A stretch of DNA of 64,000 bases from Desulfosudis oleivorans (GTDB lineage Bacteria; Desulfobacterota; Desulfobacteria; Desulfobacterales; SURF-7), in contig DYJD01000017.1 in NCBI GenBank assembly GCA_020723325.1, positions 62,001-126,000 on the forward strand. The letters are read 5' to 3'. A model generated the notes under the pieces. It was given only the letters and a program-made list of their open reading frames with translations, was not told the DNA's origin and ran no database searches. The position numbers and the translations under genes are program-made. How positions within the stretch are numbered: the first letter of the stretch is position 1; every line of letters begins with the position of its first letter. Below are positions 42,940-55,248 of this stretch, piece after piece.

Positions 42940-44163
42940 ATGCGGGATGTGGCGGTTGTCGGTATAGGCATGATGAAGTTCGGCAAATATCCGGAAAAAA
43001 GCATCAAGGACCTGGTGCGGGAAGCGGTGAGCGCCACCCTGGCCGATGCGGGCGCAGAGGCCCGGGGGATCGAGGCCGCCTACGTGGGTTCAGCCGCCCC
43101 CGGCATTATGACCGGCCAGGAACAGATCAAGGCCCAAGTGACCCTGAGCGCCATGGGCATTGACTCCATTCCCATGTACAATATTGAAAATGCTTGCGCC
43201 AGCTCCTCTTCCGCTTTTCATCTGGCCTGGACCGCAGTGGGGGCCGGCTTGTATGATTGCGTCCTGGTGGTGGGATTTGAAAAGCTGTATGACAAGGACA
43301 AACTGAAATCCTTCATGGCCCTGGGCACGGCCGTGGATGTTGAAAACGGCCTGAAACATTTGGAGGAATTCCAGAAGCGGCACGGCCTCAATGATGCCAT
43401 CATCGCCGCGGGCAGCGGGCAGAATCGCAGCATCTTCATGGATATGTACGCGTACTACACCAGAACCTACATGGAACAGTACGGCCTGACCCAAACCCAT
43501 TTTGCCAAGATCGCCGTGAAAAGCCACCGCAACGGCGCCCTGAATCCCCATGCCCAGTATCAGAAGGAAGTGACCGTGGCGGAAGTACTCCAATCCGGTG
43601 ATGTCGCCTTTCCCCTCACCCGCATGATGTGCTCACCCATCTGCGACGGCGCGGCTGCGGCCCTGCTGGTGGCGCGCGACAAGGTAAAAGATTACCCCCA
43701 CCAGCCCGTCTGGATTGCCGGCTCGGTGGTGGGCAGCGGCAGGATCAACGACGACCTGGGCGACACCCTCACCAAACGACTGGGCCCCAAGGTTTTCGAA
43801 GCTGCCGGTATCGGCCCCCAGGAGATTGATGTCATCGAGGTGCATGACGCCACCTCCCCTTCGGAAATCATCACCCTGATCGAACTGGGTCTCTGTCCCG
43901 GCGAAGAAGCCGGCCAATGGATTGATGCCGGTCATTTGGAAGTGAACGGCAAGTTGCCGACCAACACCTCCGGCGGCCTGGCCAGCAAAGGTCACCCCAT
44001 CGGCGCCACCGGCATGGGCCAGATCCACGAAATTGTCCAACAGTTGCGGGACACGGCCGGCAGGCGCCAGGTCCGGGGCGCCCGCGTCGGTATGACCCAC
44101 AATGGTGGCGGGATTCTGGGAGTGGATGCCGCGGCCATGGCCTTGCATATTTTTAAGCGTTAA
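42940..44163 (+). CDS. Thiolase family protein (SCP-x/acetyl-CoA acetyltransferase-like)
   Basis: A 407-residue thiolase of the SCP-x-like branch. The nucleophilic Cys86 lies in NIENACASSSSAF, the histidine motif in SKGHPIGATGMGQ, and the C-terminal MTHNGGGILG carries Asn in place of the usual C.GGG cysteine position, as is normal for SCP-x thiolases. It should cleave or form a 3-ketoacyl-CoA bond. AAGGAG precedes the ATG. Lying between an SDR-ferredoxin fusion and an acyl-CoA ligase, it probably belongs to catabolism of a branched, cyclic or unusual carboxylic acid; the substrate cannot be told from sequence. Confidence 0.87.
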   Translation: MRDVAVVGIGMMKFGKYPEKSIKDLVREAVSATLADAGAEARGIEAAYVGSAAPGIMTGQEQIKAQVTLSAMGIDSIPMYNIENACASSSSAFHLAWTAVGAGLYDCVLVVGFEKLYDKDKLKSFMALGTAVDVENGLKHLEEFQKRHGLNDAIIAAGSGQNRSIFMDMYAYYTRTYMEQYGLTQTHFAKIAVKSHRNGALNPHAQYQKEVTVAEVLQSGDVAFPLTRMMCSPICDGAAAALLVARDKVKDYPHQPVWIAGSVVGSGRINDDLGDTLTKRLGPKVFEAAGIGPQEIDVIEVHDATSPSEIITLIELGLCPGEEAGQWIDAGHLEVNGKLPTNTSGGLASKGHPIGATGMGQIHEIVQQLRDTAGRRQVRGARVGMTHNGGGILGVDAAAMALHIFKR

Positions 44164-44174
44164 AGGAGAACAGC

Positions 44175-45845
44175 ATGCAACGCAAAATAAATCCGTCCAA
44201 ACCCCTGTTTGAAAAAACCCGCAATACGGTCTTTGCCGTGCGCCGGAAGCTGAACCAGGTCTTTTTAGGCCAACTGCTGGAGATCAGAGCCAACACCCGG
44301 CCCGACTTTCCGGTTCTGACCTTTGAGGACGGCGCCAATCCGGAAGTGGTCCAGACCTTTCAGGACATGTTTGAAAACGCCCACCGTTTTGCCCGGGCTC
44401 TGCTGGACGCCGGCCTGGGCCTGGGCGATAAATACGCGGCCATCATGTACAATTACCCGGAAATGATGCATCTCCTGGTGGCCGCCAGCATCACCGGCGC
44501 CGTGGTGGTGCCCATCGACCCCCGTACCAAAGGCGACAAGCTGGCCCACATGATCTCAAATTCCAAGAGCAAGGCGGTCTTCATCACCGCCGACCTGCTG
44601 GAAAACATCGAGATGATCAAGGACAAACTCCCCAATGTGAAACACATCTTCACCATTGAAAAACCGGGCCGGCCCGCCACCGGCGATTTGTCCAAGTACC
44701 GCTCCATCCGGGAAATCAGCGCAGCCCCGTTCAGACCCGTGCCGTATATGCTTTCCAAGCCGGGCCACCCCATTCAGATCCTGTATACTTCCGGCACCAC
44801 CGGCGATCCCAAGGGCGTGCTCAACGAAAATTTCCGCTTTCCCATTTACGGCTATGTGCTCAGCAGGTACTGGCAATACAATCCAAGCGATATCCTGTAC
44901 ACCGGCCTTTCCATGACCCACGGCAATGCCCAGGGCTGCACCTTTGCCCCGGCCCTGTACCGCAGCATCCGGGCCGTGTTCAGTACCAAATTCACCAAGA
45001 GCCGCCTATGGGACATTACCCGCAAATACGGCGTCACCACCTTCAGCATGCTGGGCGGTGTGGCCGCCGGAATCTACAACGAACCCCCCAAACCCAATGA
45101 TGCCGACAACCCAGTGCGCCATGTGGTCAGCGCCGGCATGCCCCGGGCCATTTGGGCCGATTTTGAAAAACGCTTTAATGTCAAGATCCTGGAATGGTAT
45201 TCCACCCTGGAAGGGGGCGGATTTGCCCGCAAGCCTATCGGCCTGGGCCCCATCGGCAGTTTCGGCAAGCCCATCGGCATTTTCCAGATGCGGGTGGTGG
45301 ACGAAAACGACAACCCCTGTCCGCCCAATGTGCCCGGCGAGATCATTGCCAAGCCCAAGGGGGTCAGCGCCTTTGTCAACTATTTTGATAATCCCGAAGC
45401 CAGCCAGAAGAAAACCCGCGGCGGCTGGAACCGCACCGGCGACATCGCCCATGTTGACGAAAACGGCTGGTACTACTTTGACTACCGCGTCGGCGGCGGC
45501 CTCCGCCGGTCCGGCGACTTTATCCAGGCCGACACAGTGGAAAAAGTCATCGGCGAACATCCGGATGTGAGCGAAGTCTCGGTCTTCGGCATTCCGGCCG
45601 CCAGCGGTGCGCCGGGTGAATCTGATCTGGTGGCGAGCATCGTTCTGTTTGACGGAAAAAAACCGGACCCGGCCACCCTTTTCGCTTGCGCCCGCAGGGG
45701 CCTGGAAGCCAACAGCGTGCCCAGCTACTTGCTGTTCCTGAATGAAATCCCCAAAACCATCAGCGAAAAACCCCAGGAGCGTTTTCTGCTACAATACTTC
45801 CAGGAGCGGACTGAATCCGTATACAAGTTGGAGGATTTTCAATAG
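44175..45845 (+). CDS. AMP-forming acyl-CoA ligase
   Basis: A 556-residue class I adenylate-forming enzyme. It has YTSGTTGDPKGV (A3), the YSTLEGGGFARKPIG region at the A5 position, GWNRTGDIAHVDENGWYYF (A7) and GGGLRRSGDFIQADTVE (A8). The C-terminal lysine region is ISEKPQERFL rather than the canonical PRT.SGK. The nearest look-alikes are crotonobetaine/carnitine- and long-chain-type CoA ligases. It would activate the carboxylic acid consumed by this operon. AAGGAG lies before the ATG, 11 bases after the thiolase stop. A strong terminator follows. Confidence 0.85.
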   Translation: MQRKINPSKPLFEKTRNTVFAVRRKLNQVFLGQLLEIRANTRPDFPVLTFEDGANPEVVQTFQDMFENAHRFARALLDAGLGLGDKYAAIMYNYPEMMHLLVAASITGAVVVPIDPRTKGDKLAHMISNSKSKAVFITADLLENIEMIKDKLPNVKHIFTIEKPGRPATGDLSKYRSIREISAAPFRPVPYMLSKPGHPIQILYTSGTTGDPKGVLNENFRFPIYGYVLSRYWQYNPSDILYTGLSMTHGNAQGCTFAPALYRSIRAVFSTKFTKSRLWDITRKYGVTTFSMLGGVAAGIYNEPPKPNDADNPVRHVVSAGMPRAIWADFEKRFNVKILEWYSTLEGGGFARKPIGLGPIGSFGKPIGIFQMRVVDENDNPCPPNVPGEIIAKPKGVSAFVNYFDNPEASQKKTRGGWNRTGDIAHVDENGWYYFDYRVGGGLRRSGDFIQADTVEKVIGEHPDVSEVSVFGIPAASGAPGESDLVASIVLFDGKKPDPATLFACARRGLEANSVPSYLLFLNEIPKTISEKPQERFLLQYFQERTESVYKLEDFQ

Positions 45846-45868
45846 AATTGGCGGATAGATTTGAGAGT

Positions 45869-45910
45869 GAGCACCTGCCTGAATCATGGGAAAGCAGGCG
45901 CTCCTCTTTT
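45869..45910 (+). terminator. Intrinsic terminator of the thiolase operon
   Basis: GAGCACCTGC and GCAGGCGCTC form a ten-base-pair stem with one mismatch, followed by CTCTTTT. It begins 24 bases after the ligase stop and closes the operon. Confidence 0.75.
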
Positions 45911-45950
45911 ACTATTCAACCTTGGGGCCGGGGTCGCATGCGCGACTGAT

Positions 45951-46229
45951 TCATTCGGCCATGGGATATTTTTCATTATATTTATCGTATATGGGTTTTA
46001 ACTTGTCGGCCTGAATCATATGTTCAATCCCGGCATCGTATTTCTGCTTGATCTTTATCCCGCTGTATTCAAAGGCCGGAAAAATAATTTCGTTGTATAG
46101 CCCCTTACCGTCTTTTTCAACATACGCCTCCCATTCCGGCGTTGCCCAAACTACTTCTTTTATCTCCTCGGCAGTCGTTTCAAATACGATTGCACAAATG
46201 CATGTCATGATGAAGACTATTTTTTTCAT
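45951..46229 (-). pseudogene. Internally deleted amino-acid-type periplasmic binding protein
   Basis: A 92-residue frame begins with a signal peptide (MKKIVFIMTCICAIVFETTA) and the usual first strand of extracellular solute-binding proteins (VVWATPEWEAYVEKDGKG, then LYNEIIFPAFEYSGIKIKQ). It then jumps directly to what looks like the C-terminal helix (MIQADKLKPIYDKYNEKYP). Intact family members are about 240-270 residues, so some 160 central residues are missing without loss of frame. AAAGG lies before the ATG at 46229. It could be a decayed gene or a small secreted protein; I favour the former. Confidence 0.55.
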
Positions 46230-46328
46230 AGCGCCGAACCTTTGGCAAGCATGCAACAATGATTTTGTCGTTGACTTTTTTCAAAAACATCAAAAGTGGA
46301 ATGCGTCCCCTGTTTTCAAAACGAATCA

Positions 46329-48852
<2,524 letters not shown>

Positions 48853-48858
48853 CCAGGT

Positions 48859-50350
<1,492 letters not shown>

Positions 50351-50416
50351 AAAAAAAAGCGGCCGAACTCCTTTTGTACCGCTTTCGCTTTAAACCCGTA
50401 CCCGAGGCAACACAAA

Positions 50417-50827
50417 ATGAAAACCCCAAAAAGCCCATACGAGGAAGCCCATCTGCTGGTGGCGGCCATCCGGGTGCTGGAGCATACCCGGCATGTTCCC
50501 CCGGCCATTGAAGACATTTGCGGTACCCTTTCCTTTTCCCTGGAAGAAAGCAACCGCATCTGTCGCAAACTCAAAGAACTGGAAATCATCGACATTGTTG
50601 AGGGCGCCTTCGGCACCAAATTATACATCAAGGACCATTTGCGCATTGAAAGCCTCCCCCGCGAAAGCAAAGACAACCGCCTGGAAGAAGAGCTTAAAAA
50701 ATTTCAAGAGGCCCAGAAACAACTATCCAAAAAAGTGGAATCCATCCAGGCTGAACAAGACAAAAAGAAAAAAGACCTGTTTGCCAAATTGAACAAACAA
50801 TTGAAAGAAGGCCTGGAAAAAAAATAA
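50417..50827 (+). CDS. Small helix-turn-helix/coiled-coil protein
   Basis: A 136-residue protein. The first 75 residues look like a winged helix (PPAIEDICGTLSFSLEESNRICRKLKELEIIDIVEGAFG), and the remainder is a highly charged coiled coil (LEEELKKFQEAQKQLSKKVESIQ) ending in Lys-rich sequence. No ligand-binding domain is present. It could bind DNA or act as a small scaffold; no function is known to me. No clear ribosome binding site precedes the ATG. Its stop lies ten bases from the convergent kinase-PEGA gene. Confidence 0.65.
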   Translation: MKTPKSPYEEAHLLVAAIRVLEHTRHVPPAIEDICGTLSFSLEESNRICRKLKELEIIDIVEGAFGTKLYIKDHLRIESLPRESKDNRLEEELKKFQEAQKQLSKKVESIQAEQDKKKKDLFAKLNKQLKEGLEKK

Positions 50828-50836
50828 GCCTGTTTG

Positions 50837-53800
50837 TCAGCGCCCCCGTACCAATCGAAAGCCCACATAGGTATTGGGGGTGTCTGCTGAAAACTTGCCC
50901 CGGGCCGCGGAGCGGCATTCTTCTTCGGTATGGAACCAGCTCCCTCCCCGACATACCCGTTCCGACCCGCCCGAGCTGATCACCGGACTGTTCTTGGCAT
51001 GTTTGCCGTAAGCGTCTTCCACGTAAACATCCGCCACCCACTCATAGACGTTGCCGCTCATGTCATATAAACCTTTTTCATTGGGCAGCTTTTTGCCCAC
51101 CGGATGGGTGGTGCGTTTGCTGTTGTTCTTATACCAGGCCACCGCGTTGACTTGATTGGAACCGGCAAAGACCTGGGAGCCCCCCCGGCCCCGGGCCGCG
51201 AACTCCCACTCAGCCTCTGTGGGTAAACGGAACGGCGGGGAGTCTTTAGCCACAGCTTCCACTTGCTGATTCAAACGCTGGATAAAAGACTGCACTCCGC
51301 TCCAGGACACATTTTCCACCGGATAATCACCACCTTTATTGAAAAAGGCGGGGTTGCCGCCCACCACTTTTTTCCATTCCTCCTGGGTGACTTCGTAGAT
51401 CCCCATCCAAAAACCTTTTACACAGGCTTCATGCACCGGCCCTTCATCCGCATTGCGACCCGGCTCATTGGCAGGGGAACCCATTTGATAGCATCCACCC
51501 TCGACCCAGGTGAACATCATACCGGTGACCGGATCACGATAGGAATCCCCTGACTTGGGTGGGATTCGATCCAGCTTGGCTTTCACGGTTTCAGTTCCAT
51601 CCGGTTGAATCTCAACAATGCCGGCCCAGTCAATATGATCCGCCTTGGTGATCTTGATGGTATGCTTGCCCTTCTCAATATTTTTCAAAGTCCCGGGGGT
51701 GTTACCCTGGGGTTTGTCATCAAAATACCATTTGGCGTCCGTCGGCTCACTGGCCACGGAAATCGAACCGCAAATGGATTTCAGGACAAATTCCGACTCA
51801 GCCGACTTGCCTGCCGGCACCGCCACCTCCCGGATCAGGGACTCGTGGCAGGCCAGACCACCGACTTCCACTTTCAGGGCGCCGCTCTTGAGTTTGTCCA
51901 GCATGAGCGGCGTCTTGCCCTGGAGCTTACCATCAATCAGAACATTGGCTTCAGCCGGTTTGCTGGTGATCTTCAGGCTGCCGAAAGCGGCCTCCAGATC
52001 AGCCATCACTTCCGTGTCTTTACCGGACTTGATGACAATGGTCCTTTTCCAGGCGGCAAAGCCTTCCTTCATGATCTCCACCTGTTGCTTGCCTTCCTTG
52101 ACACGCTCCAGGACCAAGGGGGTCTTGCCTTGATTCCGGCCGTCAAGATAGACATCCGCCTCGCCCGGACGGCTGTCGATGTTCAGGCTGCCGTATACCT
52201 CCCCCAGTTCGGCAAATAGTTTGATGGATTCTCCGGAAGCGATTTTGACTTTCTGCTCCCAATCCTCATATTCCTTTTTCTTTACCGCGATCTGATGCAT
52301 GCCCTTTTTCACGTCGTTCAGAACCAGGGGGGTAACCCCCACCTTTTTCCCGTCCAGGTATACATCCGCTTCTTCCGGTGTGCTGCCCACTTCCAGGCTG
52401 CCGAAAGCCATCTCCAGTTCGGCGTTCACTTCAGAACGTTTCAGGGCAATGATCTCAATTTGTTTTTGCCAGGGATCAAAACCTTCTTTACGCAATGTCA
52501 ATGCATGCGGGCCCTCCTGGATATCCGTCAAGGTCGTTGGCGTCACGCCCATCTTTTTGCCGTCTAGCAAAATCTCCGCGCCCTGGGGAGTGCTGTCCAC
52601 CACCACATCTCCAATGGTGGGCCTTTCGATTTTAAACCCCTGGGCCGGCTCTGGCACTTTGGCTGCCGGTTCCGGAGCCGGGGTAGCCGCGGTTTTTTGA
52701 CCAGGCTCTTTCGGCCCTGGGGCTTTTTCCTCCCCACCCTTAGGCGCGACCGCGGCCGCCGGCTTGCCGCCCTTTTCTGCCGGGGTTTTCGGCGCCTTGC
52801 CCGTTTGCATAAAAAACCATCCGGCACCGGCGGCAACGGCAATCATCAGGGCCGCCAGCAAAATCATAACCGGCTTCTTCTTGCCGGAGGGCGCTGCCGG
52901 CCCGACGCCCGGACCTGGGACCGGCTGGGAAACACCTGCGGGCGGTTCGACCTTGACAGGCTCCTCCTTTGCCTTTGGAACCGGTACCGACTTTTCACCG
53001 GCCAACATGGCCACAAAATCAACGGCGCTCTTGGGCCGTTCAGCCTCATTCTTGGAAAGCGCGCACAGGATGGCCTGGTTGGCGTGTTCAGGGATTTCCT
53101 CGATCTTTTTTACTTCGCTGTTCAGAATCTGGGAACGCAGATCACCTTCATAAAACGGCGGCCGTCCGGAAAGCATTTCATAAGCAATGGCGCCCATGGC
53201 ATAGATATCCGTGGCCACGCCCACTTCTTTGCCCGCGATTTGCTCCGGCGCCTTGTAACCAAAAGTGGCGGGATCTTCCGCCGCCGATACCCGGATGATG
53301 GTATCGCTGAAAACCCGGGCCACGCCAAAATCCGTGACTTTAACAGAACCGTTCTCGGTCAACAGGATATTGGAGGGTTTCAGATCAGCATGCACCATAC
53401 GCGGACGGTTGCGATGGGCAAAATCCAACGCCACGGCAAGCTGTTTTAATAAAGGCAGGGCCTCTTCCAGGGTCAGGGGACGGTCCTTCTCATCCATCAA
53501 ATGGGACAGGGAGCTGCCGGGCACGTATTCATAAACCGCATAGGTCAGATCTTTCCAGGTTTCCAAATCATACAATCTGGCGATATGCTCGTCCGCCAAT
53601 AATAGGGCGGCATCGGTCTCACGCTTCAAAGCATTCATGGCCCCCGTGTCCCTGGCCACTTCCGGCGGAATGACCTTGAGGGACACATTCCGGTCCATTT
53701 CACGGTCAAAAGCCAAATGGTCAACGGACATTTCATCTTCCCTTATGACCATCTTGATCATGTAGCGCTTGGCCACCAGCCGGTGCTGGATCAGCGTTTC

Positions 53801-53851
53801 AGCTTTAGAACCCTTTTTTTCCTTACTGCTTGTCGGATAGTATTTTTTCAT
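50837..53851 (-). CDS. Ser/Thr kinase-like protein with five PEGA repeats and a sulfatase-modifying-factor domain
   Basis: A 1004-residue fusion. The N-terminal kinase domain (about 30-285) has the ATP-binding Lys in VSLKVIPPE, MVHADLKPSNILL and VTDFGVAR, but the glycine-rich loop is lost (MIKMVIREDEMSVDHL) and HRD is HAD. A Pro/Ala-rich linker holds one membrane helix (VMILLAALMIAVAAGAGWFF). Outside follow five PEGA repeats (each like FGSLEVGSTPEEADVYLDGK followed by G.TPL.L), then an FGE/SUMF1-type domain (about 775-1000) with GCYQMGSP, FRLPTEAEWEFAARG and YVGFRLVRG. It probably senses or binds cell-wall material or proteins outside and signals or scaffolds inside. Starts at ATG 53851, immediately before the kinase domain; no strong ribosome binding site. 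Confidence 0.88.
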   Translation of the reverse strand: MKKYYPTSSKEKKGSKAETLIQHRLVAKRYMIKMVIREDEMSVDHLAFDREMDRNVSLKVIPPEVARDTGAMNALKRETDAALLLADEHIARLYDLETWKDLTYAVYEYVPGSSLSHLMDEKDRPLTLEEALPLLKQLAVALDFAHRNRPRMVHADLKPSNILLTENGSVKVTDFGVARVFSDTIIRVSAAEDPATFGYKAPEQIAGKEVGVATDIYAMGAIAYEMLSGRPPFYEGDLRSQILNSEVKKIEEIPEHANQAILCALSKNEAERPKSAVDFVAMLAGEKSVPVPKAKEEPVKVEPPAGVSQPVPGPGVGPAAPSGKKKPVMILLAALMIAVAAGAGWFFMQTGKAPKTPAEKGGKPAAAVAPKGGEEKAPGPKEPGQKTAATPAPEPAAKVPEPAQGFKIERPTIGDVVVDSTPQGAEILLDGKKMGVTPTTLTDIQEGPHALTLRKEGFDPWQKQIEIIALKRSEVNAELEMAFGSLEVGSTPEEADVYLDGKKVGVTPLVLNDVKKGMHQIAVKKKEYEDWEQKVKIASGESIKLFAELGEVYGSLNIDSRPGEADVYLDGRNQGKTPLVLERVKEGKQQVEIMKEGFAAWKRTIVIKSGKDTEVMADLEAAFGSLKITSKPAEANVLIDGKLQGKTPLMLDKLKSGALKVEVGGLACHESLIREVAVPAGKSAESEFVLKSICGSISVASEPTDAKWYFDDKPQGNTPGTLKNIEKGKHTIKITKADHIDWAGIVEIQPDGTETVKAKLDRIPPKSGDSYRDPVTGMMFTWVEGGCYQMGSPANEPGRNADEGPVHEACVKGFWMGIYEVTQEEWKKVVGGNPAFFNKGGDYPVENVSWSGVQSFIQRLNQQVEAVAKDSPPFRLPTEAEWEFAARGRGGSQVFAGSNQVNAVAWYKNNSKRTTHPVGKKLPNEKGLYDMSGNVYEWVADVYVEDAYGKHAKNSPVISSGGSERVCRGGSWFHTEEECRSAARGKFSADTPNTYVGFRLVRGR

Positions 53852-54247
53852 TGTCGGCCCGCCTGCATGAGATGAAAGCAAAGCAATTTTCAGATCATTT
53901 TGCGTATCATATCCAAAATAGATTGTGTGTCAACCAAAGAATAAACACAAGATAGGGGCATGGGTCAGCTCGGTAAAAAACAAAATTTTAATTTGCAGCG
54001 TCAGTGGAACCAGCAAATTTACCATACAGTTTGTTGAAAATGTTTTTTGATCACCTCATCCACGATTTTTAACAGATTATTCCTTAAGGATGTTAATAAA
54101 ATCGAACCCATTTTCAACCTCCGGCAAGCGCTTACATGTACAAAGTAATAATGCATATATGTACAACTGAAAGTCAAGAATAAAACACTTTAATACCGGG
54201 GGGTTCGCATTTGCTTCCTTTACCGACCACGAAAAATGGCATTTGGG
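53852..54247. other. Gene-free region upstream of the kinase-PEGA gene
   Basis: About 400 A+T-rich bases between the ThiF-like gene's stop and the kinase-PEGA start, both on the minus strand. It must contain the kinase-PEGA promoter. The octamer ATGTACAA occurs twice about 23 bases apart near 54136 and 54159; nothing else structured is seen, and no ORF or RNA gene can be supported. Confidence 0.4.
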
Positions 54248-55105
54248 TTAGAAACTAAATAAGTTCACCTGCCCGCTCTCCAATTGGATATAGGCCATTT
54301 CATCACGAAACACGTGGCCGCGCTTGAGAAGGATTTTCAGAACTTCCATGACCTGGAAGGCGGCGGTTACGGCCGGCGTGACGGCCGGATTGCCGAGAAT
54401 GGCTTCCGGCGGCGTTGGCCGGGCTTCGCCCGCTGGGCTTCTTTCGCCGTATAAACGCTGGAGGCCTTGATCTTCCGGAAAAAAGGTCATGATCCGGCCC
54501 TCGAACCCGGCAATGGCCCCATGCACCAGGGGCAAGTTAAGAGTGCGGGCCGCATCGGCCAGGACGAAGCGGCCCGGGATATTATCCAGGGCATCCACCA
54601 CCACATGGGTTGCTTGTAACAGCTCGGCGGCGTTCTCCGCCTGGATCTTTGCTTGCACGGCCGCGACCTGCACTGCCGGATTCACCAGGGAAACGGTCCT
54701 GGCAGCGGTTTCGGCTTTGGATTTGCCCAGGGAATTTTCATCCGCCAGCATCTGGCGATTCAGATTGGTTTCATCAAAGACATCAAAATCAATGATCCGC
54801 AGCCCGCCGATCCCCAACCGGGCCAATTGCAAAATGACATGCCCGCCCAATCCGCCGGCACCGACGATGGCAACCGTGGATTGGGCCAAACGGATTTGTT
54901 CGGCAAGGGAAATGCAGTCCCGGTTGCGCAGATAGCGTTTGGGATAAATGCCGGCCTGCATGGCGGCAAGATAAACACCACGGAGATCCAGGCCCAGGTC
55001 TTGAGCGGTCCTTGCCGCTGTTTTCTCCTCCAGTAGGCGCACAGGCCTTCCGGCGGCGTCTTTACCATCAACTGCCAAACGTTCAACCTCTTCAGGATTT
55101 ACCAT
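54248..55105 (-). CDS. ThiF/MoeB-like E1 adenylyltransferase
   Basis: A 285-residue member of the ThiF/MoeB/HesA family. The nucleotide-binding GAGGLGG (82-88), the acidic DFDVFDETNLNRQ and VVDALDNIPGRF (D.tDN.. motif) are intact. It lacks the two CxxC zinc motifs and has no Cys in the usual catalytic region, so it would adenylate but not form an enzyme thioester. The partner is most likely the MoaD/ThiS-like protein encoded at 59638, on the other side of the glycyl radical gene block. It is the last of three genes transcribed leftward and may supply sulfur for a cofactor. Confidence 0.85.
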   Translation of the reverse strand: MVNPEEVERLAVDGKDAAGRPVRLLEEKTAARTAQDLGLDLRGVYLAAMQAGIYPKRYLRNRDCISLAEQIRLAQSTVAIVGAGGLGGHVILQLARLGIGGLRIIDFDVFDETNLNRQMLADENSLGKSKAETAARTVSLVNPAVQVAAVQAKIQAENAAELLQATHVVVDALDNIPGRFVLADAARTLNLPLVHGAIAGFEGRIMTFFPEDQGLQRLYGERSPAGEARPTPPEAILGNPAVTPAVTAAFQVMEVLKILLKRGHVFRDEMAYIQLESGQVNLFSF

Positions 55106-55148
55106 GCAATATACACTCCTCGTTCGGGCTTTCCCTCATCATTGGAAA

Positions 55149-55216
55149 TTCCTTGTTGGATATTCTGCGGTTCGCCTTATATCCAAAAAAGCGAATATCG
55201 AATAACGAACAAGGAA
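55149..55216. repeat. 68-bp inverted repeat
   Basis: TTCCTTGTTGGATATTC at the left pairs imperfectly with GAATATCGAATAACGAACAA then GGAA at the right, around a loop containing CGCCTTATATCC. It lies in the gap between the glycyl radical enzyme gene and the E1 gene, so it could stabilise the upstream mRNA or reduce read-through into the E1 gene. Confidence 0.5.
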
Positions 55217-55248
55217 CCGCGGAATGATGCAGGCTAAGATTAGATCAT

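Noticed and set aside
51605-52219. Antisense frame with regular repeats opposite the PEGA region
   Set aside because: The periodicity comes from the five PEGA repeats on the real strand.
54248-55105. thiF or moeB proper
   Set aside because: No CxxC zinc motifs, no catalytic Cys, and no thiamine or molybdopterin genes beside it; a symbol would overstate the evidence.
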